A DNA stretch of 23,741 nucleotides from Clostridiales bacterium (lineage in GTDB: Bacteria; Bacillota; Clostridia; Lachnospirales; WRAX01), in assembly GCA_031277155.1 (NCBI GenBank), contig JAITMW010000003.1, positions 1-23,741 of the forward strand, in the 5' to 3' direction. The notes beneath the pieces were generated by a model that was not told the DNA's origin, ran no database searches, and was given only the letters and a program-made list of their open reading frames with translations. Below, piece by piece: positions 21,395 to 23,741 of the stretch (position 1 is its first letter; each line of letters begins with the position of its first letter). Both the position numbers and the translations under genes were made by a program.

Positions 21395-22803
21395 TGATTA
21401 ACAACTTGGCGTATATATTGGCCTGCGTGCTGTTTATCATGGGCATCAAGAGGCTGAACAGGCCCGAAACCGCGCGCCGGGGCAATTTTTTGTCCGCTTT
21501 GGGTATGCTGATTGCGGTTGTGGCGGCCTTTTTTGAAAATGAGGTGGTGCAGTCCTGGAACACGGCCGACTGGCTGCAAAATGGCTATGTATGGGCGCTT
21601 TTGGCTGTTGCGATAGGCTCTGTCATCGGCATCTTATGGTCAAAAAGGGTCAAAATGACGGGTATGCCGGAGCTTGTCGCAATATATAACGGCTTTGGCG
21701 GCCTGGCCTCGTTTTTGGTGGCCTTTACGCAGTTTTTGCGCGACCCGGCTGCCGTTGAAACCATTGTTGCAGCCTCCATCGCACTAACAATCCTTACGGG
21801 GGCAATCACTTTCACAGGCTCTATGCTGGCCTGGGGCAAGCTGTCCGAGAAAATATCGGGCAGGGCAATTGTCTTTGGCGGGCAAAAAATTATCAACGGG
21901 GTTTTGGCTCTGGCGGCCATAGGAATGATGGTGATTTTTGTGATGCCGGGCATTGACGAGGGCGTAAGGCTGGCCGTCATCATTATTTTGGCGGGCATTT
22001 CGTTGATATTTGGCTTTGCGCTGGTGCTGCCCATTGGCGGCGGCGACATGCCCGTTGTAATTTCGCTGCTTAACAGCCTTTCGGGCGTTGCGGTGGCTCT
22101 GGCAGGCTTTATCATCGCAAACACGGTGCTTATTGTGGCGGGGGCGCTGGTTGGCGCGTCCGGCATGATGCTGACGCTGATTATGTGCAGAGCCATGAAC
22201 CGCTCTATCAAAAATCTGCTGTTTTCCGGTTTTGGCGCAAATCCCGCCGTGTCAACACGCGGCCCGGGGGCAGAGCCAAAGGCAATTTCCACAGAGGATG
22301 CCTATTTGATGCTGGAGGCAGCAGGGTCCGTGGTGTTTGTTCCCGGCTATGGCATGGCCGTGGCCCAGGCGCAGCATGTGGTAAAAGAATTGGCCCAGAA
22401 GCTGGAGGCGGCAGGGGCGGAGGTCAGCTTTGTGGTGCATCCCGTGGCGGGCCGTATGCCTGGGCATATGAATGTCCTTTTGGCGGAAGCCGATATTCCT
22501 TATGAGCAGCTGAAAACCATGGATGAGATGAATCCCGCGATGCCCCTTTGCGATATTGCGATTGTCATTGGGGCAAATGATGTGGTTAATCCCGCGGCGG
22601 AAAATGATGAATCCTCGCCCATATACGGGATGCCCATCATCAAGGCATATGAGGCAAAGACGGTGTTTGTGCTGAAGCGCGGCAAAGGCAGGGGCTTTTC
22701 GGGCATTGAAAACGAGCTTTTCGGCATGAGCAACACATTGATGATTTACGGCGACGCGAAGGCTACAATATCTGCCCTTGTGGGCGAATTCGCAAGCGAA
22801 TAA
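21394..22803 (+). CDS. pntB: NAD(P) transhydrogenase subunit beta
   Basis: 469 residues from ATG 21394, which shares one base with the pntAB stop; a TTG one codon earlier is less likely. AAGGAGG at 21377-21383 is the ribosome site. The N-terminal two thirds are about nine membrane helices forming the proton channel. The C-terminal domain III binds NADP(H), with GYGMAVAQAQ, HPVAGRMPGHMN and VIGANDVVNPAA, as in known PntB proteins. Together with PntAA and PntAB it couples proton entry to reduction of NADP by NADH, supplying NADPH for biosynthesis. Confidence 0.96.
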   Translation: MINNLAYILACVLFIMGIKRLNRPETARRGNFLSALGMLIAVVAAFFENEVVQSWNTADWLQNGYVWALLAVAIGSVIGILWSKRVKMTGMPELVAIYNGFGGLASFLVAFTQFLRDPAAVETIVAASIALTILTGAITFTGSMLAWGKLSEKISGRAIVFGGQKIINGVLALAAIGMMVIFVMPGIDEGVRLAVIIILAGISLIFGFALVLPIGGGDMPVVISLLNSLSGVAVALAGFIIANTVLIVAGALVGASGMMLTLIMCRAMNRSIKNLLFSGFGANPAVSTRGPGAEPKAISTEDAYLMLEAAGSVVFVPGYGMAVAQAQHVVKELAQKLEAAGAEVSFVVHPVAGRMPGHMNVLLAEADIPYEQLKTMDEMNPAMPLCDIAIVIGANDVVNPAAENDESSPIYGMPIIKAYEAKTVFVLKRGKGRGFSGIENELFGMSNTLMIYGDAKATISALVGEFASE

Positions 22804-22811
22804 ATTTTAAC

Positions 22812-22840
22812 CACGAAAAACACGAAAAGACACGAAAAGA
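22812..22840. repeat. Short tandem repeat, three units of CACGAAAA(A/G)A
   Basis: Units at 22812-22820, 22821-22830 and 22831-22840, each starting CACGAAAA, between pntB and the next gene and directly before its ribosome site. Similar ACCACGAAA-type strings are, from memory, common in intergenic regions of many bacteria. No promoter is obvious here, so the next gene may be read from the pnt operon. Confidence 0.65.
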
Positions 22841-22854
22841 GAGGAGACGTAATT

Positions 22855-23741
22855 ATGAATTCAAAAGTTGTTGTTGTGGGCGTTGGGTCCGTTGGCTCTG
22901 CCACAGCTTATGCCATCGCCATTGGGGGGCTGTGTAACGAGTTGGCGCTGGTTGACGTAAACGCAGAAAAGGCAGAAGGCGAGGCCATGGACATCAACCA
23001 TGCCATGCCGCTGCTGGGCGGCATGAAGGTGTATTCAGCGGGATATGAGGCCTGCGCCGGTGCCGATGTCATCATCATGACGGCCGGCGTGGGGCGCAAG
23101 CCCGGCGAAACCAGACTGGATTTGGCGGCCAAAAACGCGGCCATATGCAAGGAAATTACGGAAAATATCATGAAGTATTATAATGGCGGTGTTATCTTAA
23201 TTGCAACGAATCCCGTTGACGTGATTACCTCCCTTGTGACAAAATGGACTGGCCTGCCAAAAGGCAAGGTTGTAGGCTCCGGCACCACATTGGACAACAC
23301 GCGCCTTGCGCATGAAATCAGCAAATATCTGAATATTGACGTGCGCAGCGTGCATGGCTATATCCTGGGCGAACACGGCGATTCGCAATTTATCTCCTGG
23401 GACCTTTCCAACATCTCCGGCGTGGATGTGGCCACTTATTTCAAGGCGACAGGCCAAAAATTTGACGATGAAGTGAAGGAAAAGATTGCCGCAGACACCA
23501 AAACAGGCGGCGGTGCCGTCATCAAGCGCAAGGGCTTCACCAATTTGGGCATTGCCGCCTGTCTGGCGGATGTGACCCAGTCCATACTGGGAAACAGCAA
23601 CCGCATACATACCGTAAGCACCATGCTGGAGGGCCTGTATGGAATTGACGGCGTGGCCCTAAGTATTTTGAGCATTGTGGGCAAAGGCGGCGTTGTACGG
23701 CAGTTGGAATGTCCCCTTTCCGATGAGGAGCAAGCCAAATT
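22855..23741 (+). CDS. Lactate/malate dehydrogenase family protein (3' truncated), Arg at the substrate-selecting position
   Basis: 295 residues are visible; the frame is open at the window end and only about 15-25 residues should be missing. AGGAG (22842-22846) lies 8 bases before the ATG. The Rossmann start is VVVVGVGSVGSATAYAI; the catalytic His is in GEHGDSQF; ATNPVD and the active-site loop GRKPGETRLDL are present. Lactate dehydrogenases have Gln before KPGETR, while malate dehydrogenases have Arg; here it is Arg, but the following GETRLDL is lactate-type. Overall the sequence is of the LDH branch with a malate-like selector, so oxaloacetate/malate use is predicted. It follows the transhydrogenase genes by 51 bases, which suggests joint redox metabolism. 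Confidence 0.85.
   Translation, partial: MNSKVVVVGVGSVGSATAYAIAIGGLCNELALVDVNAEKAEGEAMDINHAMPLLGGMKVYSAGYEACAGADVIIMTAGVGRKPGETRLDLAAKNAAICKEITENIMKYYNGGVILIATNPVDVITSLVTKWTGLPKGKVVGSGTTLDNTRLAHEISKYLNIDVRSVHGYILGEHGDSQFISWDLSNISGVDVATYFKATGQKFDDEVKEKIAADTKTGGGAVIKRKGFTNLGIAACLADVTQSILGNSNRIHTVSTMLEGLYGIDGVALSILSIVGKGGVVRQLECPLSDEEQAK

Overview
The window reads as a chromosome segment of an anaerobic Firmicute, most probably a clostridial (Lachnospirales-like) bacterium. The evidence is the gene order tilS-ftsH ... coaX-dusB-greA-lysS ... cdaA-cdaR-glmM, a small protein resembling the Lachnospiraceae family DUF6145, QueT behind a preQ1 riboswitch, strong AGGAGG-type ribosome sites, and TTGACA/TATAAT promoters. 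There are no rRNA or tRNA genes, no CRISPR array, no phage gene and no intact insertion sequence. No gene-free stretch exceeds about 150 bases. The gene-free gaps hold promoters, a terminator and palindromic repeats, listed separately.

Left end (1-3.2 kb): a truncated gene for a DUF6273 plus M28 metallopeptidase fusion. It is followed by a compact H-type pseudoknot that I read as a preQ1-I riboswitch covering the ribosome site of queT (queuosine-precursor uptake). Convergent to queT, with overlapping stop codons, lies a gene for a small secreted protein with a conserved His/Cys-rich domain, driven by a near-consensus promoter. A 59-residue very basic protein follows, then a perfect palindrome.

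Centre (3.2-17.6 kb): fifteen genes all on the minus strand, most touching or overlapping by 1-4 bases. In order of transcription they are tilS, ftsH, a FlK-like hotdog thioesterase, a DUF6145-like protein, coaX, dusB, greA, lysS, two uncharacterised membrane proteins, cdaA, cdaR, glmM, mtnN and nth. A consensus promoter lies across the end of dusB, so the run is probably at least two overlapping units: tRNA modification, proteolysis and CoA first, then transcription fidelity, translation, c-di-AMP synthesis, cell-wall precursor, SAM recycling and repair. The cdaA-cdaR-glmM core is the classical c-di-AMP/peptidoglycan module. The two membrane proteins upstream are candidate partners of it.

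Right end (17.6-23.7 kb): a secreted polysaccharide deacetylase, a bidirectional terminator, a hairpin repeat of a dispersed kind, a cysteine-synthase-like PLP enzyme on the minus strand, then a plus-strand redox block. That block is the three-subunit proton-translocating transhydrogenase (pntAA-pntAB-pntB) followed by a lactate/malate dehydrogenase family gene cut by the window end. An 81-base element made of two small inverted hairpins sits between pntAA and pntAB and supplies the pntAA stop codon. The dehydrogenase carries Arg at the position that is Gln in lactate dehydrogenases, suggesting malate/oxaloacetate rather than lactate specificity.

I found no clear new multi-gene defence or mobile system. 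The best candidates for something undescribed are the REPIN-like element in the pnt operon, the membrane-protein pair beside cdaA, and the secreted His/Cys domain protein.
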